A stretch of DNA of 64,000 nt, from positions 784,182 to 848,181 of the forward strand of contig NZ_JAHLME010000002.1 of assembly GCF_018919395.1 (NCBI RefSeq), in the 5' to 3' direction. The notes under the pieces are model-generated. The model was not told the origin of the DNA. It worked only from the letters and a program-made list of their open reading frames with translations, and searched no databases. Shown piece by piece: positions 16,162 to 25,097 of this stretch (position 1 is the first letter of the stretch; each line of letters starts with the position of its first letter). The stretch is from Geomonas azotofigens (GTDB taxonomy: Bacteria > Desulfobacterota > Desulfuromonadia > Geobacterales > Geobacteraceae). The position numbers and the translations under genes are program-made.

Positions 16162-16776
16162 TCATGGTGCCCCCCCGACCTTCTTGAACAGCTGCGCGTC
16201 CGGCACCACCTGCTCGAAGAGGTGGGCGACCTCAGGTGGCAGCTTCTGGGTGTTCTCGGTGGCCAGGTAGCCGCCGGGTGCGAGGGCCTGGTGGAACATC
16301 CTGAAGACCTCGACCCGCTCCTGGTACTGGAAATGAAGCAGCACGTTCTTGCACACCACCAGGCAGTAGTCGCCGCCGGGCGCTTTGAGTGAGAGGAGGT
16401 CGTGGTACTGGAAGTTGACCCGGTCGCGCAGAAGCGGCACCACCCGGTACTGGCCCGGCCGCTCCGCGGGTTCGAAATACTTGTTGAAAAGTTCGATGGG
16501 GGTGCGCTGCAGTTCGTCGTAGGGGTAGGTGCCCGCCTTGACCACGTCGCCGAAGTTGTTGGCGCTGTCGTAGTCGGTGGCGTCGATGCGCAGGTTCTTG
16601 AAGCCGAAGGAGTTCATCTTCTGGGCGAAGATCATGGCCAGCGTGTAGGTTTCCTGCCCGAGGGCGCAGCCGGCGTCCCAGACCTTGATGCGGCTTCGGC
16701 CGGTGGCGTAACCGATCATGTGATCGGCCGCGTACTCCAGTGTGGGCTGGTCGCGCATGAAAAACGTAAAGGCCAT
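16162..16776 (-). CDS. CheR-type methyltransferase lacking the N-terminal domain
   Basis: The 204-residue protein starts at ATG 16776 behind GGGAG. It has the CheR SAM-binding core: FFMRDQPTLEYAADHMI, then VWDAGCALGQETYTLAM (motif I), the acidic loop RIDATDYDSA and the late motif LVVCKNVLLHF. Normal CheR is about 270-290 residues with an N-terminal helical domain that helps recognise receptor methylation sites; that domain is absent here. The gene sits upstream of the poly-HAMP receptor on the same strand, so it probably methylates it; the receptor's C-terminal DFERF may help recruit it. Confidence 0.82.
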   Translation of the reverse strand: MAFTFFMRDQPTLEYAADHMIGYATGRSRIKVWDAGCALGQETYTLAMIFAQKMNSFGFKNLRIDATDYDSANNFGDVVKAGTYPYDELQRTPIELFNKYFEPAERPGQYRVVPLLRDRVNFQYHDLLSLKAPGGDYCLVVCKNVLLHFQYQERVEVFRMFHQALAPGGYLATENTQKLPPEVAHLFEQVVPDAQLFKKVGGAP

Positions 16777-16985
16777 AGAACACTCCCGGCGAGAAAATAG
16801 ATTTAGCGAAACAACCGCTACCATAACTCCCGCCAGTGACATTTATCGGAACCTCACTTCAATCCTTGAATCCCGTTTACGTTAACTGGATTATTTTATT
16901 TTAATGTCAGTACCGAGGGCCGCTTTTGTCAGTGCCCCAGCCGGCCGTGCCCGACAAAGAAGCTCCCTGACTGTGCCCGCGAACA

Positions 16986-17027
16986 AAGAAAGCCCCGTCT
17001 CCATGCGGAGGCGGGGCTTTCTTGTTT
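16986..17027. terminator. Terminator downstream of the octaheme cytochrome gene
   Basis: AAGAAAGCCCCG pairs with CGGGGCTTTCTT around an inner TCTCC/GGAGG pair, with T-rich tails on both sides. It lies 22 bases beyond the stop of the cytochrome gene on the minus strand. Confidence 0.85.
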
Positions 17028-17048
17028 GCAGCGGTTACGGTCCGTCCG

Positions 17049-18662
17049 TTACTTCTTGGGCTCGTCCTTCTTGGCTACCGCCATGGCGTCGTTGAGGATC
17101 TTGACGCCCGCCTTGGAGGCGGCGATGGAGCCGGTCAGGGACTCGCGCGCCAGGTCGGGGTTGTGGAAGCCGTCCGAGTTCTCGGCGGTCCAGTATTCCC
17201 AGAGGACGTGCGCCTCTTCATGTTTCGCGCGCGCCTCGTCCAGGACGGTCGGGGCGACCCCCATGCGCTGCGCCGCGGCATAGGTGTCGATCAGCTGCCC
17301 GAGCCAGTACTCGGCCTTGCGCATCTTGCCCTTCACGTAGTTCTGCGCGGCGTCGATCTCGTAGCTCTTCTTGGCCACGCTGTCCTTCGGGTGGCAGGAA
17401 AGGCAGGCCTCCTTGACGTGGTTCTTGGGACGGATCACGCCGTGCGAGGAGAACTTCTTGCCGTTTTTGTCCTTCTTCTGCGGCATGTGGCACTGGTGGC
17501 ACTGCACGCCCGCCTTGTCGTGGACGCTCCCCGCGTAGGTCTCGGCTTCCGGGTGCTGGAACTTGATCAGGCGCGCGCCGGTCACGGCGTGCTTGAAGTC
17601 GAAGAAGTTGAGATCCTGGTAGTGCTTTAAAAGCTGCAGCGAGTTCTTGAGCGGGAAGTGGTTGGTGCGCAGGTCGTCGTACTTCACCGGCTTGCCGTCG
17701 CTCCACTGGGTCCCCGCGTTGCAGTTGTACTCCACGTGGCACTGGGCGCACATCATCCTGGAGTCGGTCTTCTGCATGATGCCGATCTTCCTGAAGCCGC
17801 GGAAGTCGATCACCTTGAGGTCGGTGGCGCCGTTTTTGGCGAAGATGTTCCCCTTGGGGTCACGCTCGATGGCCTGGATCAGCGCGTCGCGCACCACGCG
17901 CGGCTGGGTGCCGTGCGGGTCGTGGCAGTGCACGCAGCCAAGCGGGTTGTTGGTGTCCTTGGCCACGTCGACGATGTTGGAGGTGCGGTCCCACTTCGCC
18001 TTGGGATCCTTGTCACCCATGAACTTCCATTTCAGGAGGTGGTCGGAGGTCTTGCACTGGATGCAGGTCGGGTTGCCGGCCATGGCGGTTTCCGGGAGCT
18101 TCTTGCCGGTGTCGGTCAAGACGTCCCAGGTCTTGCCGGTGGAGGTGACCCCCTGCCACCCTTTCTTGTACTGGAAGCGGCCGCCCTGGAAGCGGTCCAC
18201 CGCGAACTGGTCGATGACCATGAAGGCGTGGCCGCGCGGCTCATCGTGCTCGAAGGTGAAGCCGTGCCCGGCGAGGAGCTTGTCCTGCATCGGCGAACGC
18301 CCGGTCGGGGTCCCCTTCTCCTTCCTGGCGGCCGCCTCGTAGTTCACCTCGAAGAAGCTGTCGTACTGCGCCTTGTGGCACTTGCCGCACAGCGCCTGGT
18401 CGATCACGGTGACCGGCTTGTTCTTCTCCGGATCGCTCATGTGGGCGTCCAGCTTGTCGTGGCACACCTTGCAGGAGAGCTTGGCGTGCTTGGACCCCTC
18501 CTTGAGCGCCTTCACCTCGTCGTGACAGTCGTAGCACTTGGCCCTGCCGTCGTTGGCGACCTGCACCGGCTTGCTTTTGGCCGCCGTGGTCAGGGCGGGG
18601 ATCGACAACAGCGCGATCGCCCCGGCAATTGCAGCGGTAACAGCCACATTCTTCTTGAGCAT
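17049..18662 (-). CDS. Octaheme c-type cytochrome of the nitrite-reductase (ONR/NrfA-like) family
   Basis: The 537-residue protein starts at ATG 18662 behind AGGAGG, with signal peptide MLKKNVAVTAAIAGAIALLS. Eight heme sites are visible: CYDCH, CKVCH, CGKCH, CIQCK, CVHCH, CAQCH, CHQCH and CLSCH. The fourth is the Lys-ligated CxxCK site typical of the catalytic heme in NrfA and of the octaheme nitrite reductases (TvNiR type). CAQCHVEY includes the Tyr expected in the active site, and FQHPEAETYAG leads to the distal His region. It should act in the periplasm and reduce nitrite (or hydroxylamine or sulfite) with six electrons. No NrfH-like quinol dehydrogenase is beside it. A DNR/FNR-type box lies upstream. 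Confidence 0.9.
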   Translation of the reverse strand: MLKKNVAVTAAIAGAIALLSIPALTTAAKSKPVQVANDGRAKCYDCHDEVKALKEGSKHAKLSCKVCHDKLDAHMSDPEKNKPVTVIDQALCGKCHKAQYDSFFEVNYEAAARKEKGTPTGRSPMQDKLLAGHGFTFEHDEPRGHAFMVIDQFAVDRFQGGRFQYKKGWQGVTSTGKTWDVLTDTGKKLPETAMAGNPTCIQCKTSDHLLKWKFMGDKDPKAKWDRTSNIVDVAKDTNNPLGCVHCHDPHGTQPRVVRDALIQAIERDPKGNIFAKNGATDLKVIDFRGFRKIGIMQKTDSRMMCAQCHVEYNCNAGTQWSDGKPVKYDDLRTNHFPLKNSLQLLKHYQDLNFFDFKHAVTGARLIKFQHPEAETYAGSVHDKAGVQCHQCHMPQKKDKNGKKFSSHGVIRPKNHVKEACLSCHPKDSVAKKSYEIDAAQNYVKGKMRKAEYWLGQLIDTYAAAQRMGVAPTVLDEARAKHEEAHVLWEYWTAENSDGFHNPDLARESLTGSIAASKAGVKILNDAMAVAKKDEPKK

Positions 18663-18772
18663 CGTTTTCCTCCTCTTGTAGTGTATGGATTTCCGGCCCA
18701 TTACGCCGATTGCAGCCTGCTGTGGACGGCCAAAACGCGCCCCATTCATGCACGAAACGCCGGGGAAAATAT

Positions 18773-18786
18773 TTGACGGAAGTCAA
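18773..18786 (-). promoter_or_regulatory. DNR/NnrR/FNR-type palindrome upstream of the octaheme reductase
   Basis: TTGACTTCCGTCAA on the minus strand is a perfect TTGAC-N4-GTCAA palindrome, the form bound by Crp/Fnr-family regulators, especially the NO-responsive DNR/NnrR group. Its centre is about 117 bases before the cytochrome start codon. The rest of 18663-19101 holds no gene I can support. Confidence 0.65.
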
Positions 18787-19101
18787 TTTTCGAAAGAAAG
18801 TGTATGTGTAAAAGAAATGAAAAGGAATTAACCTTTAAATTGGTCGGATTGGTGACTGGCGACGCGAAACCGTATTGAGTGTAGCGCCTGAATTGATTGA
18901 TGCAACATGGGGAGGAAGCCGCGTCGTCAGGAGTAATGACAGTGGGGACGATTTTTAAGACAGTATAAAGGGAAGTTGAGCCAATTCTCTACCGTGTCGA
19001 AGGTGGCGGAAGCCCGAGCGGAGGCCCTAGCTCAAGGGGCCGGAAAAACCACGACCGGGGAAGCGGCAGGGGGAAGCCGGGCCCGGGAGGGCGGCGCGGC
19101 A

Positions 19102-20742
19102 TCATGCCGACGGCGCCTGCCCCGCCAGAGACAGGGCCTTACGCAGCGTCCCGAGCAGCTCCTCGGGCTTGACCGGCTTCTGCAGGTAGGCGCCGCCGCC
19201 GCAAAGGCCCCGCTCGGACATGACGTCGGCGGGATAACCGCTCATGAAGATGACCGGGAGTTCCGGCGCCAGCTGCCGCACATGCTCGCTGAGCTCCCTG
19301 CCGTTCATGCGCGGCATGATCACGTCGCTTAACAGCACCTGCACGCTCTGCTGGTTTTCCCGGTACAGCTCCAGGGCCTCGTGGCCGTTGCGGGCGGTGA
19401 TCACGCGGTAGCCGTGGCGCTCCAGGAGCACCCGGGTCATGTCGCGCACGTTCTCTTCGTCCTCGGCCAGGAGCACGGTGCCGCTCCCCGCGCTCAAGCC
19501 CCCCTCGCTCTCCCCGCGCTCACCGCTTGGGCGCCCGGCGGCCAGGGGGAGGTAGATGCGGAAGGTGGTGCCGGTCCCCGGCTCGCTCTGCATGCGGATC
19601 GCCCCGTTGTGCATCTTGATGATGCCGTAGCTGGAGGAGAGTCCGAGGCCGGTCCCCTTCCCCACCTCCTTGGTGGTGAAGAAGGGCTCGAAGACCCGCT
19701 CCTGCACCTCCTTTTCCATCCCGGTGCCGTTGTCGGAGACGGTGATCACGGCGTAGCGGCCGGCGGCGATTTCCTCCTCCTCAAGGTCCGCGGTCCCGGT
19801 CGAGATATCGAGGATCCCCCCTCCGGGCATGGCGTCGCGGGCGTTGACGGCGAGGTTGATCAGCACCTGCTCCAGCTGCCCCCGGTCGGCCACGCAGCAG
19901 AGCTCGGCCCCGGAGATGTGCACCACGAGCTCGATCTCCTCGCTGATCAGCCGCGACAGGCTCTTGTGCAGCTCCGCCACCAGCTGGTTCAGGTCCACCG
20001 TCTCCAGGTGCACCTCCTGCTTGCGGCTGAAGGCCAAAAGGCTCCGGGTCATCTCCGCGGCCCGCTCCACCGAGAACAGTATCTCCTCCGCCATGGCCGC
20101 GGCTTCGTTTTGCTCACCGTTGATCTGGATCAGCGAGGCGTAGCCCGCGATCACGGTGAGGATGTTGTTGAAGTCGTGGGCGATGCCGCCGGCCAGGGTG
20201 CCGATCGCCTCCATTTTCTGCGACTGCCGCAGCTGCTCCTCCAAGAGTTTGCGCTCGCTGATGTCCTTGATGAGGCAGGCGACCCGCTCGACGCGGTCGC
20301 CGTCGAAGATGGGGGAGAAGGTGACCAGGAGGTCGCGCCTTCCCTTGTCGACGTAGTGGTGGCTGTCCTCGTAACTCAGCTCGTTGCCGGCGAAGCAGGC
20401 GTCGATGTGCGGCTTGACCCGGGCGAAGGTCTCCGCCCCGATCACCTCGGGGAGGGTGCGTCCGATCAGGTCCGGGAACCGGCTTTTGCGGCACTCGCGG
20501 TAGGCCTCGTTGGCCATGAGGTAACGGTAATCGCGATCGAAGACGTAGATGAGGTCGCGGGTGCACTCGAAGACTTTGCGGTATTCCATGAGCCGCTGCT
20601 GGGCGCGGTTCAGCTCCTCGACCTTCTGCTTGAGGGTCCGGTTCACCAGCACCAGTTCCTGGTACAGCGACCGCTGCTCCCCCCGCGCCGGGTAGGAGAA
20701 CATCCCGTATTCCATCGCTTGCTGATCCGAACCTGACACCAT
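19102..20742 (-). CDS. Cytoplasmic PAS hybrid histidine kinase
   Basis: The 546-residue protein has no membrane segment. An N-terminal coiled coil (about 25-55) is followed by a PAS domain (about 55-170), HisKA with His near 188 in GGIAHDFNN, HATPase (NARDAMP N-box, DNGTGM and GKGTGLGL) and a C-terminal receiver with Asp near 473 in [10 protein letters not shown]. The start is uncertain because GGAGGG abuts the first ATG; the following GTG or a Met ten codons in are alternatives. It is separated from the octaheme reductase by about 440 bases. Its PAS and kinase parts resemble those of the hybrid kinase at 6971. Confidence 0.88.
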   Translation of the reverse strand: MVSGSDQQAMEYGMFSYPARGEQRSLYQELVLVNRTLKQKVEELNRAQQRLMEYRKVFECTRDLIYVFDRDYRYLMANEAYRECRKSRFPDLIGRTLPEVIGAETFARVKPHIDACFAGNELSYEDSHHYVDKGRRDLLVTFSPIFDGDRVERVACLIKDISERKLLEEQLRQSQKMEAIGTLAGGIAHDFNNILTVIAGYASLIQINGEQNEAAAMAEEILFSVERAAEMTRSLLAFSRKQEVHLETVDLNQLVAELHKSLSRLISEEIELVVHISGAELCCVADRGQLEQVLINLAVNARDAMPGGGILDISTGTADLEEEEIAAGRYAVITVSDNGTGMEKEVQERVFEPFFTTKEVGKGTGLGLSSSYGIIKMHNGAIRMQSEPGTGTTFRIYLPLAAGRPSGERGESEGGLSAGSGTVLLAEDEENVRDMTRVLLERHGYRVITARNGHEALELYRENQQSVQVLLSDVIMPRMNGRELSEHVRQLAPELPVIFMSGYPADVMSERGLCGGGAYLQKPVKPEELLGTLRKALSLAGQAPSA

Positions 20743-20824
20743 CCCTCCACGATCTTCATTGCATTAAAGTGAAACGGCAGGGGGCCGCGCCCGGCGCCCG
20801 GACCGACCGCGGCGTTCGCCGCCC

Positions 20825-21202
20825 TTACCCCCCCGGGCGCCCCCAGGCGTAGAGGGCGAGCGCCGCCGAGTTGGCCAGCGCGGTGAGCCGGAAGGCGAGC
20901 TGGAAGGAGCGCTTGCGCGACTTGTGGTGCAGCAGGTGCTGCGCCAGGACCGCGCCCGGCCACCCTCCCAAGAGCCCCGCCAGGTGCAGGGTCCGCTCCC
21001 GGATCCTGCGTCCCCCGCGCAGCGCGGCATGCTTGTCCGCCGCGTAAAGGAGAAAGGCGCACAAGCTCAGCAGCAGGTAGCCGCCAAGCAGCGACATCGA
21101 CAGGAGCTCCAGCCGGACCAGCGCGCAGAGCAGCAGCGAAAAGGCCGCCCCCCACAGAAGGGAGGGTGGCTGCTGGTGCTCTCTTGCCTCGGCGTATCCC
21201 AT
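20825..21202 (-). CDS. DUF1294 small membrane protein
   Basis: The 125-residue protein has three or four hydrophobic segments and the DUF1294 signature: YAADKHAAL, then RRIRERTLHLAGLLGGWPGA, then HHKSRKRSF near the C-terminus. In some bacteria DUF1294 is fused to a cold-shock domain; here it stands alone. I start at ATG 21202, with GGAG ten bases upstream. Function is unknown. Confidence 0.75.
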   Translation of the reverse strand: MGYAEAREHQQPPSLLWGAAFSLLLCALVRLELLSMSLLGGYLLLSLCAFLLYAADKHAALRGGRRIRERTLHLAGLLGGWPGAVLAQHLLHHKSRKRSFQLAFRLTALANSAALALYAWGRPGG

Positions 21203-21634
21203 CGACGGTGCTCCAGTTGGCAGGGCGGTCAATCAAACAGTTTCGGTTAAAAGCGTCGTCCGCGGTCGGTACACCGGACGGTAAGGTGGGTAAAAATGGG
21301 GAGCCCGGCTCACTGTGGGAGAGATAGACAGGCCAGGGTACTTATACAAGAAGGGCCAGCCAGATTCAAGCACTATCGCGGCAGTTCTTAATCAACCGCC
21401 ACTCAAGAAGAGAGGGGGGCTGACACCACCATCTCCTGGCGTTTTGTAAGACAAAACCATAGCGAAAAACTTTCATATCATGGCATAATACTAACGCTCG
21501 ACGAGGTGATTGCCTCACGCGCAGGTCTCACAGTGTGGCGTACAAGCTTCTTGCGAAAAGTTCTCAAGGGCGGGAAGGTTCTTTCCGATGATGAAACTGA
21601 ACACTTCATCCTGTTTGGCAAAGGTCAGCACCCT
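21203..21634. other. Intergenic region between divergent genes
   Basis: About 430 bases lie between the DUF1294 gene and the PilZ gene, which point away from each other, so promoters for both must be here. An AT-rich stretch around 21450-21495 (with CATAATACT) is the best promoter candidate, but no well-spaced pair of boxes stands out. Two open frames reach into the region without family similarity. Confidence 0.4.
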
Positions 21635-22027
21635 ATGACAGAGCTGCGACAGTTTTATCGTGCCCCCTCCTCGAAAAAGGTGGAACTGGTGCACCACGGC
21701 GAGTGCCTCACCGGCGTCCTGGAGAACATCTCGTTCAACGGGGCGCTGCTCCACCTGCGCGACGCAGCGGCACTTTCCGGAGGGACCGGGTGCCTGCTGC
21801 GCATCCATCTCGACCCCGACCCCGACCCACGCCCCCCCCTGCAGATCTGGACCGAGGTGGTGCACGGCGACCGCGAGCTGCTCGGCGTCAAGTTCGTGGA
21901 CCACGACGTCGACGGCAGCGGCTGCATCGCCTTGTTGATGGAGCTGATGCGCGAGGAGCCCGACCAGGACCAGGACGACCTGGACCGCATCCGCGGCTAC
22001 CTGGCCGACTACTGCAACACACCGTGA
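21635..22027 (+). CDS. PilZ-domain protein (putative c-di-GMP receptor)
   Basis: The 130-residue protein starts MTELRQFYRAPSSKKVELVH and continues to ENISFNGALLHL. These match the two PilZ parts: the N-terminal RxxxR-type loop, here reduced to F-Y-R-A-P with one Arg, and the D/N-x-S-x-x-G loop as NISFNG. A later strand LLGVKFV is also typical. The reduced Arg motif makes c-di-GMP binding uncertain. It precedes a hybrid kinase gene by 43 bases on the same strand, so they are probably cotranscribed. I chose ATG 21635 over an upstream frame that shows no PilZ character. Confidence 0.7.
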   Translation: MTELRQFYRAPSSKKVELVHHGECLTGVLENISFNGALLHLRDAAALSGGTGCLLRIHLDPDPDPRPPLQIWTEVVHGDRELLGVKFVDHDVDGSGCIALLMELMREEPDQDQDDLDRIRGYLADYCNTP

Positions 22028-22070
22028 CCCCGCGCCCACGCGCCGCCGCACCGCTGACGAGGAACGCACC

Positions 22071-25000
22071 ATGAAACCTGCCCAACGAGCCACGCGCACG
22101 GGGTGGAGCGTCCTGCTCGCGCTGTCCCTGTTGCTCGCGCTCGCGCACCCAGCCCTCGCGCTCGAACGCGCCACCCTCCAGCTCAAGTGGCTGCACCACT
22201 TCCAGTTCGCCGGCTATTACGCCGCGCTGGACAAGGGGTACTACCGGGAAGCCGGGCTCGACGTCACCATCCGCGAGGGGGGCCCCGACGTCGAGGTCGA
22301 GGACGCGGTCACCTCGGGGCGCGCCGACTTCGGGGTGGGGACCTCCGCGCTTTTGCTGCACCGCGCCCACGGCGACGACCTCGTCGTGCTCGGCCAGATC
22401 TTCCAGCACTCCCCCGCCATCCTGCTCACCCCGCGCAAGACCGGCATCCACACGGTGGCCGACATGAAGGGTCGCCGCTTCATGTACTCCAACCAGCACG
22501 GCGACATGCTTACCCTGCTCAAGAACAACGGCATCGAGGAGAAGGACATCGTCAAGGTGGAGCACCGCGGCGACGCCCGCGACCTCATAGCCGGCAAGGC
22601 CGACGTGATGATGGCCTACAGCTTCAACGAGCCCTACATCCTGGAGCAGGCGGGCGAACCGTACCTGGTCTTCTCCCCGCTCACCTACGGCATCGACTTC
22701 TACGGCGACAACTTCTTCACCACCCGCGCCAACATCGCCTCCCGTCCCGCGCTGGTGAAGTCCTTCCGGGAGGCGACCCTCAAGGGGTGGCGCTACGCCC
22801 TCACCCACAAGGAGGAGATCGCCGACCTCATCCTGGCCAAGTACTCCCGGGAACGCAGCCGCGCCTGGCTCCTCTTCGAGGCGAACCAGATGGAGGGGCT
22901 GATCCAGCCCACCCTGGTCGAGCTCGGTTACCAAAGCCCCACCCGCTGGCGCCACATCGCCGACACCTTCGCCAGCATGGGGATGCTTCCCGAAGGCTTC
23001 GATCCCTCCGGCATCATCTACGATCCGGGGCCCCGCGGGAGCTACGGCCTCCTTCTGGGCGCGTTGCTGCTCAGCACCGCGGTCATCGCCATCCTGTGCG
23101 CCATCGTGATGAAGTTCCGGCAGTTGAACGCGACCCTCAAGGCGGAGGTCGGTGAGCGGATGGCCGCCGAAAAGGCGCTCAAGGAGAGCGAGGAGCAGCT
23201 CAGGGTGACCTTCGAGACCTCGCAGGCCGGCATCATCATGGTCGACCCGCAGGGGATCATCCGCTTCGCCAACAACCGCATGGCCGAGATGTTCGGCTGC
23301 ACCATGGACGAACTGGTGGGCTCAAGCTATACGAGTCACCTGCACCCGGACCAACAGGAGACCGGCACCGAACTGATGCGCCGTCTCATGTCCGGCGAGG
23401 TGAAGGGGACCTCCACCGAGCGCCACTACCTGTGCGGCAAGGAGGGGCACTTCTGGGGCTACCTTTCCGGCCGAAGGCTCGAGGCGCCGGACGGGACGCT
23501 GCGGGCCCTGGTGGGGATCATCTCCGACATCACCGACCGGATCGAGGCGGAGCAGGCGCGCGGCAAGGCGCTCATGCTGGTCGAGACGCTCCTGGCCCAG
23601 TCCCCGATGGGGATCGTCGTTTTCGACGGGGAGACCGGCACCTGCATCCGGGCCAACCAGGCCGCTGCCGAGATCACCGGCGGCAGCGTGACCGAAATGC
23701 TGCGGCAGAACTTCAGGGAGCTCTCCTCATGGCATGGGGAGGGGGGGATGCTGGAACAGGCGCTGCTGGTCCTCTCCGACGGCACGCCGCGAACCCTGGA
23801 GCGGGAGCTGCACTCCACGTTCGGCAAGGCCCTTACCCTGCGCTGCTACATGGCCCGGTTCCAGGTCGAGGAGAGGGCGCACCTTTTGGTGATGGTGCAG
23901 GATATCACCGAGGAGAAGCGTCTCGACCGCGAGAACAAGCGCATCGAGGCGCAGATGCTCAACATGCAGAAACTGGAGAGCCTGGGGGTCCTGGCCGGCG
24001 GCATCGCCCACGACTTCAACAACATCCTGACCGGCATCGTCGGCAACATTAGCTTCGCCCAGATGGTGCTGGAAAAGGAGCACAAGGCCAAGGGACCGCT
24101 GGGCAAGGCGGAAAAGGCCTGCCAGCGGGCGGCGGAGCTGGCGGGGCAGCTCCTCACCTTCGCCCGCGGCGGCCAGCCCATCAAGAAGGTCTTCTCGGTG
24201 AAGCAGCTGGCCGGGGAGTCGCTCTCCCTGGTGCTGCGGGGCACCAACGTCAAGGGGAGGATCGAGATAGCGGACACGCTCGACATCGTCGAGGCGGACG
24301 AAGGGCAGATGAACCAGGCCTTCAACAACATCATCATCAACGCGGTGCACGCCATGCCCGGCGGCGGCACGCTGACCATCACCGGGAGAAACGAGGTCAT
24401 GGCACCGCAGAACCGGCTCGGGCTCGCGCCGGGGCACTACGTGCGGCTCGACTTCAGGGACGAGGGGTGCGGCATCGCCGAGGGCGATCTGAAGAAGATC
24501 TTCGACCCCTACTTCACCACCAAGACCAGCGGCACCGGCCTCGGGCTCGCCTCGACCCACTCCATCGTGACCAGGCATGGCGGCGTGATCCTGGCCGACT
24601 CGACCCCCGGGCGGGGGACCACCTTCACCATCTACCTCCCCTCGCTCGGCCAGAGCGCCGCCGAACTCGCCAAGGAGCGGGATACCGGGCACGTCCCCGC
24701 CGGGGGGGGCAGCGTGGTGGTGATGGACGACGAGGAGCTGATCCGGGACCTCACCGGCGCCATGCTCGAGCAGTTGGGCTACACCCCGACCACCTGCTGC
24801 GAGGGGAGCGAGGCGGTGGAGTTGTACCGCGCGGCGCGGCAAAAGGGGGAGCGGTTCGACGCCGTGATCATGGACCTGACCATTCCCGGCGGGATGGGAG
24901 GGAAGGAGGCGGCGCGGCGCATCCTGGAGCTGGACCCGGCGGCCTGCCTCATCGTTTCCAGCGGCTACTCCAACGACCCGGTGATGTCCGAGTACCGGGA

Positions 25001-25097
25001 ACACGGCTTTTGCGCCACGCTCACCAAGCCCTACACCGTCAAGGAGGTGGCGCGGGTGCTGCGCGAGGTGCTCCCGGCGCAGCCGGCGCAAGGCTAG
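22071..25097 (+). CDS. Hybrid histidine kinase with an NMT1/THI5-like periplasmic sensor
   Basis: The 1008-residue protein has a signal peptide and a substrate-binding domain of the NMT1/THI5 type (about 32-320; it begins LQLKWLHHFQFAGYYAALDK, characteristic of pyrimidine-precursor-binding proteins). A membrane helix follows at about 327-347, then two PAS domains (about 380-495 and 505-620), HisKA with His near 646, HATPase, and a receiver with Asp near 935 in AVIMDLTIPGG. It probably senses a small ligand in the periplasm, possibly a thiamine precursor or taurine- or nitrate-like molecule. Its stop codon shares the CTAG palindrome with the stop of the convergent TrkA gene. Confidence 0.9.
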   Translation: MKPAQRATRTGWSVLLALSLLLALAHPALALERATLQLKWLHHFQFAGYYAALDKGYYREAGLDVTIREGGPDVEVEDAVTSGRADFGVGTSALLLHRAHGDDLVVLGQIFQHSPAILLTPRKTGIHTVADMKGRRFMYSNQHGDMLTLLKNNGIEEKDIVKVEHRGDARDLIAGKADVMMAYSFNEPYILEQAGEPYLVFSPLTYGIDFYGDNFFTTRANIASRPALVKSFREATLKGWRYALTHKEEIADLILAKYSRERSRAWLLFEANQMEGLIQPTLVELGYQSPTRWRHIADTFASMGMLPEGFDPSGIIYDPGPRGSYGLLLGALLLSTAVIAILCAIVMKFRQLNATLKAEVGERMAAEKALKESEEQLRVTFETSQAGIIMVDPQGIIRFANNRMAEMFGCTMDELVGSSYTSHLHPDQQETGTELMRRLMSGEVKGTSTERHYLCGKEGHFWGYLSGRRLEAPDGTLRALVGIISDITDRIEAEQARGKALMLVETLLAQSPMGIVVFDGETGTCIRANQAAAEITGGSVTEMLRQNFRELSSWHGEGGMLEQALLVLSDGTPRTLERELHSTFGKALTLRCYMARFQVEERAHLLVMVQDITEEKRLDRENKRIEAQMLNMQKLESLGVLAGGIAHDFNNILTGIVGNISFAQMVLEKEHKAKGPLGKAEKACQRAAELAGQLLTFARGGQPIKKVFSVKQLAGESLSLVLRGTNVKGRIEIADTLDIVEADEGQMNQAFNNIIINAVHAMPGGGTLTITGRNEVMAPQNRLGLAPGHYVRLDFRDEGCGIAEGDLKKIFDPYFTTKTSGTGLGLASTHSIVTRHGGVILADSTPGRGTTFTIYLPSLGQSAAELAKERDTGHVPAGGGSVVVMDDEELIRDLTGAMLEQLGYTPTTCCEGSEAVELYRAARQKGERFDAVIMDLTIPGGMGGKEAARRILELDPAACLIVSSGYSNDPVMSEYREHGFCATLTKPYTVKEVARVLREVLPAQPAQG

